A stretch of 64,000 nucleotides of DNA from Ailanthus altissimus (Eukaryota; Streptophyta; Magnoliopsida; Sapindales; Simaroubaceae), in the NCBI GenBank assembly GCA_946807835.1, contig OX327684.1, positions 32,238,501-32,302,500 on the forward strand, in the 5' to 3' direction. Positions 1-11,894 of the stretch are shown in pieces. The stretch's first letter is position 1. Each line of letters begins with the position of its first letter. The notes below the pieces were generated by a model that was not told the DNA's origin, made no database searches, and saw only the letters and a list, made by a program, of their open reading frames with translations. Made by a program: the position numbers and the translations under genes.

Positions 1-1578
1 CTTCGCATATTGCATGCAGTTGGCGTTGGGCATATCGTTGCCCATGGCGACGCACACAGCAATAGAGCTTGGAGTTTTTGAGATTTTAGCAAAAGCGGGT
101 CCAAGGAACAAACACTCTGCCTCAGAAATCGCTGCCCAATTACCAACAAACAACCCAAAAGCACCGATGATGCTGGATCGAATGCTTAGGCTTCTGGTCA
201 GCTTCCGTGTGCTTGATTGCTCTATTTCTGATGGAGAGAGGCTGTATGGTCTTACTCCCGTCTCCAAATACTTTGTAAGCGATCAAGATGGTGCCTCATT
301 GAGTAGCTTCATGGCCTTGCCTCTGGACAAGATCTTCTTGGAGAGCTGGTACCTTTTTTTTTTTTTTGGTTTTTGGCGGGGGGTGTAAATTTTTATTCAA
401 AGTCATGTTCTATTTGTAGGTGTATACGTATATATTATAATTAACTTGCAGGTTCGGAATGAAAGATGCAATTCTTGAAGGAGGAATAGCGTTCAATAAG
501 GTGCATGGAATGCATTTATTTGAGTATGCTCAAAGCAACCCAAGGTTCAATGAAGTGTACCACAAGGCAATGTTTAACCATAGTACCATAGCTATGAAGA
601 AAATCCTCGAGTCTTACAAGGGATTTGAGAATGTTAAACAGCTTGTCGACGTTGGCGGTGGGCTTGGAATCACCCTTAGCATGATAACTTCAAAATATCC
701 TCATATTAAGTCCATTAATTTTGACTTGCCTCACGTTATACGAGATGCCCCATCCTATCCTGGTACACTTGCGAGTCATTACTTTGTCTTATTCTCAATA
801 CACTGTATGTTACTCAAATCTCAAGATTAACCACGGATAATTACAGAGAATCTAATGTAAATTTTTACGTTTACCCTAGAGTAAGACAGCCTAGTTTAAC
901 TTTGAAATCACAAGCTACCTGCAGAATTAATGGGCTAATTAATTTATAAATGTTGCAGGTGTGGAACATGTAGGCGGAAACATGTTCGAAAGCGTTCCAA
1001 AAGGGGATACCATTTTGATGAAGGTAATTTTTTTGAATTTTAATGACCAAATATCATAATAAATTGATCTATAACGTCATGATCAGTAGCAAAGAGATCT
1101 GAATCCGATTTCTAGCTTGCACTAGTATAATCAATTAATTAAATTGATTCAGGGAATACCATGCTGACAGATAATGAATCATCTAAATAGAAATATATAT
1201 TTTGTCAATCACACTGCTAAGATGACAAAAATACAGCGACTAACTAGTAATAAAATTGATATGAAAGTTAATTTTTTGTAGTGGATACTTCATTGTTGGG
1301 ATGATGATCACTGTTTGCGGGTACTGAAAAATTGTTACAAAGCAGTTCCAAATGAGGGGAAGGTGATAGTAATGAATGCAATAGTTCCTGAAATACCTGA
1401 GAATAGTGCAGCTGCAAGAGAAACATCACTTCTAGATGTACTTTTGATGACTCGGGATGGAGGGGGAAGGGAGCGGACCAAACAAGAATTTGTTGCACTG
1501 GCCATTGGAGCTGGATTTAAGGGTATTAATGTTGTATCTTGGGTGTGTAACCTCTATATCATGGAGTTCTTCAAGTAA
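1..1578 (+). CDS. Plant O-methyltransferase (COMT-like), 5'-truncated by window edge
   Basis: SAM-dependent O-methyltransferase of the caffeic acid/flavonoid COMT type, which methylates hydroxyls of phenolic substrates in the cytosol. Four exons join in frame: 2-348, 452-762, 959-1023 and 1282-1578 (stop TAA 1576-1578). All introns are GT-AG, giving 339 visible residues. The reading frame is already open at base 2 and the sequence begins in the N-terminal dimerisation domain, so roughly 20-30 residues and the true start lie left of the window. The SAM-binding glycine motif DVGGG is encoded near 648-662. The HCWDDDHC stretch contains the expected catalytic histidine (codon 1291-1293). The C-terminus ends YIMEFFK, as in COMTs. 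A possible poly(A) signal AATAAA lies at 1631-1636. There are no stops or frameshifts, so the gene looks intact. The substrate cannot be read from sequence: caffeate, flavonoid or another phenol are all possible. Confidence 0.9.
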
Positions 1579-1928
1579 GCTATAGATCACCTCTGTAATT
1601 TCTATTACAAATCATGGAGAATCAAGGCGCAATAAAATTTTATGTTTCTTTTACTACTATTTATCTATCTTTTGCAATTGGCCTTTTTCTTCTTATTTTA
1701 GTTAGACAAAATTAGGTTAGCTGACGAGCTTCAAAATCATCCAAGTCCGGGTGGTAATTTCGATCAGATTAAGTACGTATGTATAGGTCGAAATCACTAA
1801 GCTTATATAAGATTCAAGATTGTTTTATAAAGCTTACGAATTGCCATTAAAAAATATTTGAAGTCATAACCTCGAGTATCGAAACATAAACGTGAACTAA
1901 ATTTCTGTTCAAGTTGTTTCAGAATATT

Positions 1929-2859
1929 TATTGCGAATATTAAATTATGTTTTTCAATTTAACACTTTTATAGCATTAATTAAGTTACTTGTCCTTTTAG
2001 ACTTTATGCATAGTAAAAAACATAATTCACACTTAAGTAACACACATACAATTAATACACCAATAAAAAAAAATTAATTAATAAGATACAAGATATACGT
2101 GGTTCAGCCCATAAATATCTACGTCCACAAAGGATCCATGATCCAGCTTCTATTATTAATATAAATCACTAAGTATCTTCTTACATCATCAATAATCCCA
2201 CAATTCACATAGTATCTCTCATAGAGATCCATGAGTATCTACTATTGATTACTATGAATTCTCCAAGACCTTTTAGGATCTACTCATAAGATATTTCTAC
2301 AAAAAATACAAGAATAGACTTAGAATTTAAGTCAAAAGGATATATGGTGTTTCTTTTGTTTACTCAAGAACCAAAAGGAAACCACTCCCCAAAAGTTATA
2401 CCCTAGTACACCACGCACTTAATGCTTACCTAACTCATTTATTCCCTCTAATAGTCTACAGCTTAAAACTTTAAATGTTTGCCTTTTTTCTTATATTTAG
2501 TAAGGTTTATATAGTGTATAAAACACCTTGAGAAATCTTAAATCTAGTTGAAAAAAGAGTCCATACGTTTTAGAGTCCAAAACCCCTTTAAAGAAATCAA
2601 TCCAATTAGGAAACGGACTTCCCCAAACCTAGGCGTTGCGGGACTAAGTTAGTGTTGTGGCACCAGAGCTTCTATTCCTAGCGCTGCAGTGCTACGGCCT
2701 GGGCAATAAAAACTCTATTTTGTTGCCTTTCTTCACCTTCTAAGTCACGTTTCGCTCCTTCTCATGTGTCCCACGCGTCCTTGACTACAATGTGACTCTC
2801 TCTTAATATTCTTTACAATTTTTTCCCATACAAGATTGTAAAATCACTAATTTCTAACA
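1929..2859 (-). repeat. 3' LTR of copy 1
   Basis: Aligns by eye with 3963-5002, 36960-37889 and 39291-40370 along its whole length. The shared core describes itself in the order: terminus, A-rich start, the block around ATCCATGATCCAGCTTCT, then CACTAATTTCTAACA at the right end. It is about 110 bp shorter than its partner because it lacks one internal block. Confidence 0.8.
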
Positions 2860-3962
2860 AAATCTCTTCCTTGATTCAAAATCTCTCTCCACAAGGCTAA
2901 TCAAGTCACCCCTCATTGATCAATGCTCATTAGCATTATCTCTAAATCAAGTCTCAAACTTAATTAAAACTCTTGTGATTACGGTCACCAAAGTTTCTGA
3001 AATATTGATGCCAAGAGTAGTTCAATTTTGTGATCTCTTATCTCCCGAAGACACTATGACCACAATCTCTTAATAGTAAAAACATATTCTCACCATTACT
3101 ACTCTTCTCACACATTCTCTTTCAACCTCTGTTACAATGTAATATGATTTCAAAAGCTACTTTTATGGTCTATTTTAAATCAACAACCCTAAGTTGAACC
3201 TATTCAAATATTTTTCTTTAAGCACATAGCTTCTCTCTATGTTTATTACTCCTTGATCTTTTTGCTTCCCGTTTAATATTCCTTTCTTCTGTCTTTCATG
3301 ATTCTCTTTATTCTAATCTAACAGTCTCGAGTCCACTAGATTTTTATAAGAATAAAATTTTAAACCTAGTCTCTCGTTTGTATTTTTTACCATGTAGTCT
3401 CAATCTTATTTTATCGATCCTTCATAACTCACTATAAGCCATATTTCTACAATTGATAAAGAACGATTCTTTATGACTCATATGAAAATATTACCGTATA
3501 TCTAAAGATAATTCATCCATCAGACATTTGTTTCTCCAGAAGCTTTCATATAATCAAGGTCTTTACTTAGTCATCCAACAAATTTGTAAATCTACATTCC
3601 TTCTATCTTTGTCTTTCTCTTTTAGGACCATCCATTCAAGTGTCTTAGACACCTTTTGGGTCTACTTTTCAATCTTGATTGTTTTTCTTTTGTCATATTT
3701 ATTTTATGTCTAATCTGAATGATTCTTCTAACCAGAAGCTAGATGACACCATCTTTTTAATAGTCTTCTTTAAGAATAATCTTTACCAAAAAAACAAACT
3801 CCCCAGTAAGGTCATCATTTTTTTGTCTTTTAGATAACTATTTTCTTTATTATTCTTCCATTATATTTGTGAGTCCCTATGGTTAATATCCTTTACTCTG
3901 CAATCTAACACTGCCGCTTATGCTCTGCAATCTGGACTTCAACTTATACTCTGATATCAATT

Positions 3963-5002
3963 TGTTACGGATATCAAGACATGCTCTTCAGTATAACACC
4001 TTATGACATCAACTAAACCACAACCTTGATGCCCTTTTATAACTCTATGTGCAGCGGAAGACATAACTCACATCATAACTAAAAACACATAAAATAAATA
4101 AACAAATAAAGATTTAAAAAAATAAACCAATCAACAAGACATAATATATACGTAGTTCGGCTCATAAATGCCTACGTCCATAGATAATCTATGATCCAGC
4201 TTCTATTATAGATATAAATCACTAAATATCTTCTTATATCATCAATGATCTCACAATACTTATAGTATTTTTCATAGATCACCATAGTATCTCCTATAGA
4301 GATCCCTAAATATCTACTCTTAATCATTATAAATTGCCCAAAACCTCTTAGTATCTCTTCATAAGTGATTTCTATAAGAAATATAAGAATAGACCGAGCA
4401 TCTAAGCCAAAAGAATATATGGTATTTTTTTTTCACTGAAGAATCAAATGAAAAACACTCCCCAAAGGTTACACCCTAGTGCACAACGCACTTAGTGCCT
4501 ATCTAACTCCTTTATTCCCTGTTATACTCTACATCTTGAAACTTTTGATGCTCGTCTTTCTTCTTGTATTTAGTAAGGTTTATATAGTGTATAAAACACC
4601 TTTAAAAATTCTAAACATAGTTGGAATAAAAACTTTCACGTTTTAGAGTCTAAAACCTCTTCAAAGAAGTCAATCCAATTATGAAATAAACTTCCCTAAA
4701 CCTAAGCGTCGCGGTGCCAAGTGTCTGGCGTTGTGGCACCAATTGTGACCCATTCTAGCGCCGCGACACTGACTCTCCAGTGCTGTGACACCAAAGCTTC
4801 TGTTCCCAGCATTGCGGCCCTGGCGTAGCGGTATTGTAACCTGGACAACAAAAATTTCGTTTTATCGTCTTTCTTCATCTTTCAAGTCCTGTTTCACTCT
4901 TTCTCGTACATCTCACATATTCTTAACCTTAATGTAACTCTTTTTTAATATTTTTTTATTATTTTTATTTATACAAAATTATTGAATCATCAATTTTCAA
5001 CG
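3963..5002 (-). repeat. 5' LTR of copy 1
   Basis: Partner of 1929-2859. It starts TGTTACGG and ends TTTTCAACG, the last base being a likely A-to-G change of the expected ...AACA. It contains a GC-richer internal block (about 4705-4845) with several degenerate GCGGTGYCA/GTGGCACC-type repeats that are shortened in the partner LTR. Confidence 0.8.
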
Positions 5003-5300
5003 ATATCAAAACAAGAATAGAAAGTTGCTAAACAAGAATAGAAAGTTGATCACGAGCGCATGAATAATATAAATATATATGGCGCCAAAAAAAGAGAAAC
5101 GAAATTATTTAGTTACATGTATGTTTCAAAGGATGAGAGTACAACACGAGGTTTACTGCGGTTAGAAATTAACTGGTGCGAATAAAAGAAGCATTGTTTA
5201 CATCTCTCAATGCTGCAAATATACTTCATTACTTAGAAAATTCTCGACACTTTATACCTCATTCACCATCGGCAGCATTATAATTATCGGTCGGTTTCCT
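5003..5300. other. 3' flank of CURT1B
   Basis: Short AT-rich stretch between the right end of the LTR element and the CURT1B stop codon. It probably holds the CURT1B 3' UTR on the minus strand. No separate gene is visible. Confidence 0.5.
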
Positions 5301-6820
5301 TTAGCTGCTCCCTATTATATCCTTGTATGTGTCTTTTACTTTCTGTATAAATGCTTCCCTGAAATATTCGACCATTTTATTATTAGCATAATTCACTCAC
5401 CCCAGAATTTCTTAGAATTTCCAAAAAGAAAAACAAATTCATTCAAATCGGCATTACCTGTCTGGTTTGAAGATCAGGTTCTTGTATGCAAACCACTGAA
5501 CAAAAAAGTGGACAAGTGAGAAATAGGAATGAATTTACACACATATATATAATATATATATATGATAAAATAATTTAATACACTACATAACTTATTATAT
5601 AATTAGGAACACTTTCACTTATTACTTTTAATAAATTTATAATTTTTATATAATATATTACGTGTTATAAAATTTTGTATACATTCAAGTATTATTATAT
5701 AATAAACTACGTAATTTATTAAAACAAAATTATATATATATATATGTATGTATGCATACATTAACAACAATATTTTTCAATTTTGACAGAAGATGATCAT
5801 ATTACTCATGTATCATCATATTCTTGTTCGAGGGATAACATATACCATTACCATGTCATTTTTAAGAAACCATTAATTGTCCTCTATATATAATTAACGT
5901 TGTTAAAATTAAAATTGGGCTGAACTATAATAGTAAAGCATGACCATGAAAATGAGATGAATGTTTGCAAAACGTAACTCATGAATATTAACAATGAACT
6001 CAATCCAACTTACCCCGGTGTAGCCGATGCCGACGACTTCAAGAACACCAGGAACTAAAGGAAGCCTGTCAATTGCCTGTTACAAACGATATCCATTTCT
6101 CAGAGATTACCAATTTTCTAATTAATATTTGAGAAATGAATTATCGTAAATCAAAGTCATAATTGGAGAACAACAGGATGCGATAATCGAGTATGAAAAG
6201 AAATGCACGAAGGAAAAAAAAAAACTCACGGAAATCATTCCCGTGGAGCCCCATAATGCAACAGCACCGGTTAGAGCAAGTGAAGTCACTGCATACTTAT
6301 CTTCAACTTTATCCCACTGTACAATTAAGAATGAGATCGTGTCATTTACATTAAATTAAAATCCACTAAATTCCTACACAACAGTACAGTCAGTGGGAGC
6401 AAGACTATGAAAACTTACAGCTTCTTGCACTGTACTTGCAGCTTCTTGCACTGTTTTGACAAACTCCGGCAGCTCAGTTGCCGCGACTTCAGCTGGAGCC
6501 TCTCCAGTTGCCATAGCCATAACATTACGCGCAATCTTACGACCTGAATAAGCAATTCAAGATTAGATTTCAGTTAGAAATATAGGATAAGAGTATGATC
6601 AAGGTTGTGTTTGTTTATATGTTCCAGCTGAAAACGAAGGCGATTACTCACAGTAAGCAGTTGTCTTCCAAGGGTGGCTTTGAGAAGAAACAGGCAGTGG
6701 TGGGAGTGTAGGGAGGGTTACACATTGTGGTGAGGCGGCAGCTGATTGGCGAGGAGCCTTTGCATCAACAAGGGTTGAAGATGAAGAGATTGATAGTGTA
6801 GTGGAGGAAGAAGAGGCCAT
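5301..6820 (-). CDS. CURT1B: CURVATURE THYLAKOID 1B, chloroplastic
   Basis: Integral thylakoid protein (also called PSI-P or TMP14) that oligomerises at grana margins and bends the membrane. Six exons on the minus strand: 6652-6820, 6419-6543, 6230-6316, 6014-6076, 5458-5495 and 5301-5358. All introns are GT-AG and the phases close exactly, giving 179 residues. Residues 1 to about 67 are Ser/Thr-rich with few acids, as expected of a chloroplast transit peptide. Two membrane segments follow (about 107-130 and 134-158), containing ALWGSTGMISAIDRLPLVPG and GIGYTGWFAYKNL, then a basic amphipathic tail ending GSS. The start at 6818-6820 gives MASSSS, as in CURT1 proteins, and upstream in-frame Met codons would precede the transit peptide. 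Oddity: a 21-bp in-frame tandem duplication in exon 2 repeats the EAASTVQ region. In Arabidopsis the gene neighbours bHLH70, as here. Confidence 0.93.
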
Positions 6821-9800
6821 GGCTAGCGATGAATCTCTACAGGAAATGAACTTCTGGTTTTCCTGTGAGAGATTCTTGATCCGATAGAAGAGAGAAAAAA
6901 TGAGGAAAGGCCACAAATAATCAGTTTTGATTTTTTGTGGGATCTAGTTGGGGGTGTTTGATAATTTTTTAACTGGGAATGTGGAGATGATTCTTCGTCG
7001 GACGTTGGAGCAAGAGAGCCACTCATTCGGTTGATCCAGATAATGCTGACATGGCTCTTGGATAGGCATTTTATGGTGTTTGATTGGATAGGATGCTTCA
7101 AATTGCACCTTTGTTGTGCCAAAAGCCTTTATTATGGCCTCTTTCTCTAGACCAACAAATATCTCCTTAATTTTACCAGCCCCAGTGCCTTTGCGTTTAC
7201 CAATTGTTGCACTTGCTGGAAAGAAGATTAGTGGGACAGCCAGTGAGAATCAATGCAGCACAGTAACCGGAAGCAAGCATGGTAGAATGAACAGAGTAAA
7301 ATATGTCACACCATTGCCATAATTACAAAGAAATTATCCTCGTTAGTATGCGAGTGTGATGGCGATTGCCGATCATTTACCACCCAACTTGAAAACACTA
7401 ATTGAGGAACTTCCTTGAATGAGGGATTATCTGAGACACGGAGTTTGTCTCTAATATTTCAAGTTTCTTATAACAGGAATTGAAGAATGGAAAGAGTAAT
7501 TACGGCGCACAATCACGCGCCTCAAGGCTGTTGCTCTATTGCAGATTTACAATATGGATGCTATTGATAATTGATCATTTACAATATGAATATGTTTACC
7601 ATCATCAGCTATCGGGGTCATCATGGACTGGATCAGCCAATCTGACTTGTGGCCCGATCGAAACAATCAAGGCCTAGACCAACAAAACCATTAGCAAGCT
7701 CATGCTTAACCAATAAGTCGGGATATATGGCTTTCGGTACATTTTTGGGCCTCTTGATACTTGGACCTGTAATTTATGAGCAGAGCTAGCTACTATTGAA
7801 CCAACGCCATTGCCATCATCAGCCCAAAACCACTAGCAACTACTGCCTTCATACACTTGCTCGGTCACACTATATAAACCGCGTACGCGGATACCAGCAG
7901 AGGTAGAGGATCTTTTCTGAGGCTGGTGAAAATGTAAAATGTAATCTACAGTGAGAAGGTAAAAGTTATAATACCACAAATAAAGGATAGGATTGGAAGT
8001 AAATAATAATGGGTAAAAGGAAGCCTTCCATTTGTAATCCAATTGCAAAAGGCTATAGCCTCACGTTATATGTCTCTCCATCATCAGTCCCACTCCACTC
8101 CCACACAAATCATTAACTGATCCACGTCCCTACATTACAAGTATTCTGTCTTCTTGTCTAACTTTACTGCAAATTATTGAATCTCGATACAAACATTGCT
8201 TCTCTCGTTAGGTAAATTGTCTCAAAATGGCAATTTACTTTTTTGCCTTAACTTTCACTCCTCCATTTGTACGAAACTTCATGCTGCATTTTATAGGCCC
8301 CTACCAGACAGTCAGGCACCACCAGATCTTCACATGATGAGATTGTTAGTCAACTAATTTCATGTTCCACCCTTATCTGGTAAAAATTATACGGGTAATA
8401 ACATTCATTCGGGTCCCTGAGTTTTCATGTTATTTCATGTTTTTTACAAATAAGAAGATAATTTATTTCTTTTCTCAAAGAGGTCCCTGATCTCTGTTGC
8501 AAATTTTGCAATGATCCAGATACCTTATGGCTTGTGGTGTTAAGTCGCTCGCTCCGGTCAATTTGAATTTATAAGAGTAATCTAGTTATGTTAGTAGGCA
8601 TCCAAGGCCGTATTTGATACAAATGAACAAGCTATATATGTTTTTATTTTAAAATATATAAAAACTTAGGGAGCCGAGTCTTATTACCCCTAAAAAACTA
8701 TATTTTGAATGTGATCGATGAAAAGCCGTGGCCAAAGGACAGAATCTGATCACACGCCGAAAGCAAGCAAACAGATGCTTTTGCAAAATCCTTCAAAAAG
8801 AGCTTGAACGTTTTTGCACTTGCAAATGTGCAAGTGCAACAAAGAACAAAAAGTGTTTTACGTGTGGTTGTGTCTGTATGCATCGCAATCAGTGAGTACA
8901 CGCTCACTGCTAAGCGTGATTGACTGGACAATCCTCCCATTCAAAACTTTCTTCCTTTTAAAAAAAAAAATTGACCATTTTGATTCACTCATCTAAAGTT
9001 GACCACTAGTCAAAGATGATAGATGTATTTGATTGATTGTACGGTGATATTGATCAAGCTTTTCTAGCTACGTTATGTGGGTACGTGGAATAAAAAATTT
9101 ATGGGAGAATTTATAATTAATTAAATTGAAATTATTTTTTTATTTTTATAAAAATATTTAAAAAATAAAAAAATTGAGAACAACAATTTATATGATTTAA
9201 CTCAAATTCAACTTATATTCACATGTTATCAAAAATAAAATTTATTATATAAAAATAATTACAATTACGTTTTTACACTTTCATCACTCACCAAATCGAA
9301 CCTATTACAAAAGAATATTAATTTTAAATTCACAAATATTTTTTATTATCTTAATGATAGTTACATTATAAATCTCTAATTAGAATTAAGAGATTAAAAG
9401 ATAATAAAAATAAAAACAAATCTTATACTCTTATTTTTTTCTTCTCTCTTCCGTTGCTCTTTTTTCATATTTTTTGTGTCACAATGATGTTACATTTTAG
9501 TGTCCCCCTTTAAAATATTATCTCCAAATGAATTTATTTATAAACTTTTATAATACAAAAATTTTTTTGTTAATTTTAGTGCCATGTGCACCAATTTATT
9601 TTTTTTTATATTTAAGTCAAATTATTTGACTCAACAACTATTTATACATAAGTTAAATAAATTGACTTAACTATAACTATTTATAGACAAAACAAATAAA
9701 TTGACTCAATAACTATTTATACATAAATTAAATAAATTGACTCAATCACAACTTATACACAAATCAAATAAATTAATTCACCTATCATCACTTATATACA

Positions 9801-10485
9801 ATTCAAATAAATTAATTCAATTATCACCGCTTATACTTAAATCAAATAAATTAATTTAACCACTTTCACCCTTACCAACAATTTCCATTCCGCGAGATAA
9901 TCGGGTTTATGACTTCCCAAAAACAACGAATCTGTTGGGGATCTCTGATGTCTGATCGTCTCCGATAATGATATGGATACCCTACGATTAACACAACTAC
10001 TCGCAAAAAAAATTATAGACGTCAGCAGTTTGCTTAGCCTAGGGAACAGAAACTGATTTAACCGTGTCAATACTCAACCAAAGGCGAAGAGATAGAAGAA
10101 AAAAACAATGGCATTCTTTGGCTTTTTTACCTTGACTGAGTGATATTAGAGGGGATAAGAAAGAACGATTTTTACATGTTCCTATTTCCCAGTTGAAACT
10201 TTGAGGCAAAGGAAAATCAGATTTTAAGATACTGTTTTTTTTTCTTTGGAATTTGAAGTGTGTAAGAGTAAATTTAAAAGACTGATAACTTCTTGTACAA
10301 ATAGTACATGAATTCACCATACCCCATTTCTTTCTTCTTTGGAATTTGTAAGATGGTAGATTTTGTCTTTAGATGATGACAAACCAAAAAAAAAAACAAA
10401 ATATATATATTTAAGTAACACTATTCCTATAATTTATATACTTGCAATTAGCAATCAAGACTAGCAGGTTGGTGAACGTGGAAAC
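6821..10485. other. Intergenic region upstream of CURT1B
   Basis: The first few hundred bases should hold the CURT1B 5' UTR and promoter. Beyond that I see no convincing gene. Short open frames near 7116-7322, 7480-7677 and 8814-8996 lack family signatures. At 8817-8838 there is a perfect 9-bp inverted repeat (GCACTTGCA ... TGCAAGTGC, 4-nt loop). From about 9040 the sequence becomes strongly AT-rich, with the minisatellite described separately. Confidence 0.6.
9626..9860. repeat. AT-rich minisatellite, about six 36-39-bp units
   Basis: Degenerate tandem units begin with TTGACTCAA or TTAATTCAA and end CAAATAAA. Unit starts are at 9626, 9662, 9701, 9737, 9773, 9812 and 9851 (spacing 36, 39, 36, 36, 39, 39). 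The first half uses TTGACTCA and the second TTAATTCA, which suggests duplication in two blocks. Confidence 0.8.
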
Positions 10486-11185
10486 TGTCGGAGAATTTTT
10501 TTAAAATATTTTATAAGTTATATATTTTAAATATAAATTCTGTACGGTAAGCTATTAGTATTAAATTATCTTTATTATATAATGATTATTTTATTTTAAA
10601 ATTAAATCTAAGCTAGATGTGAGAGAGATAATCTTTAAATATTATTACTATTATTATTTGAGAGTTTTTTTAATTATTATAAGAATTATAATATTTATAT
10701 ATTTTTATTATATCAAATTATTAAACATTAAATTACTCTTATTAATTTTAAAATTATTTATCACCGTATAAATAATGCTAATTCTTCACTAAAAAAAGTG
10801 AGTGGAGAAGAAAAAAAAAGTTCTATATATATGTATAGATATATTTTTAAAAAAATATAATTTTTAAATTACATTTTTAAGCAATTTTGACCGTAAAGAT
10901 TTAGTATGATCTTTTGATAATCGTACTTATTTAAAAAATTGACTACAAACTTAGAATTAAATCTCGAAGTTATATAAATCTCGTAGTATTCGCATAAGAA
11001 GATGACTATTTAATTTTAAGATAATGTTCTTTAACGTGCCTCTTATTGCTTAAAGCCGAATTTTAATTTTTATTATTCTTTATTTTACATATTTATATGT
11101 TATTAATATTTTTTGAATCTTGTATATATATTATTATATAATATAAATATGATAAAAATAATATATAAAATAAATTTATCAAACA
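10486..11185 (+). repeat. Left LTR of the 10486-17755 element
   Basis: A 700-bp AT-rich LTR. It matches 16413-17755 (once the hAT insertion is removed), 22420-23093 and part of 19845-20444. It marks the uninterrupted state of the hAT insertion site. Confidence 0.8.
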
Positions 11186-11788
11186 ATCTAAAGTTAAATA
11201 GTGTTCTAATAAATTTTCCAATATCCATATGTATGTGTGTATGTTTGAAGCTTTAGTCTACGTTGTTTGTTAGATAAAAAAAATTAATTTGCTCGAATTT
11301 CATGTATTATGCCATTATTTTATTGGTTGTTTAATATGTTTTTGTAATTTTTTATATTAAAATTGTAGTAATGAAGAGCATGATGATTTAGTCAAGTTGA
11401 CTGAGCTCCTTCAAAATTAATATTTTTATTTGAGTTCGAATCCTCTCTCCTTTCAAATGGTGCATGACATATTATATATATACATAATCCTTAAAAAAAA
11501 AAAAAAGGTTGCAGTAATGAATATGTTCTTTATACAAAGTAGTTGTCTTCACATTGGTTATCGAAATCGTTTTATTAAAATTAAAATTCTTTATTAATAA
11601 AAGCTACTAAAATCATTCAATTATTATTATTATATTTATTTCATTCTTAACGTTAACATAATTATGCGTCGTATTTATGAGTTTTTCATATTCAAGTGTA
11701 AATTATTGATATTCTAAAGAAGTAATATTTTCTTTTGAAAAAAAAAAACTTTCAAAGTCTCATAAAAATTATAACGAGATTTTTTTTT

Positions 11789-11894
11789 AAAAAAAAAGTA
11801 ATAAAACAACTAATTTTCTTCGTAAAGTTTAAAGTTGCATTAAAAAAAAAGTAATAAAACAACTAATTTTCTTCGTAAAGTTTAAAGTTGCATT
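11789..11894. repeat. Exact 53-bp tandem duplication
   Basis: Two copies, 11789-11841 and 11842-11894, are identical by eye base for base, including the leading run of nine A. The perfect identity inside otherwise decayed AT-rich retroelement DNA indicates a recent slippage or duplication event. Confidence 0.9.

Larger units (their letters stand above)
1929..5002 (-). mobile_element. Non-autonomous LTR retrotransposon, copy 1
   Basis: Two long direct repeats (1929-2859 and 3963-5002) flank a 1.1-kb interior with no coding capacity for Gag or Pol. Read on the minus strand, the LTRs begin TGTTAGAAATTRGTGATT in the better copy and end near CCGCAACA, the usual TG...CA form with a few decayed bases. 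Next to the right LTR, 3948-3960 reads on the minus strand as TTGATATCAGAGT. This is close to the initiator tRNA-Met primer binding site TGGTATCAGAGC, so the right LTR is the 5' LTR. Flanking 5-mers ATATT (1924-1928) and ATATC (5003-5007) look like a target-site duplication with one change. The same family occurs at 36960-40370. It must have been moved by another element's proteins. Confidence 0.85.

Noticed and set aside
7116..7322. Open frame with LAGKKISGTAS, faintly like a lipoate ligase motif
   Set aside because: The similarity covers only about nine residues, the following sequence does not continue the family, and no second exon was found.
11360..11470. tRNA-like segment with GAGTTCGAATCC
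   Set aside because: It has a B-box/T-arm word but no acceptor stem or cloverleaf could be folded, so it is not a tRNA gene.
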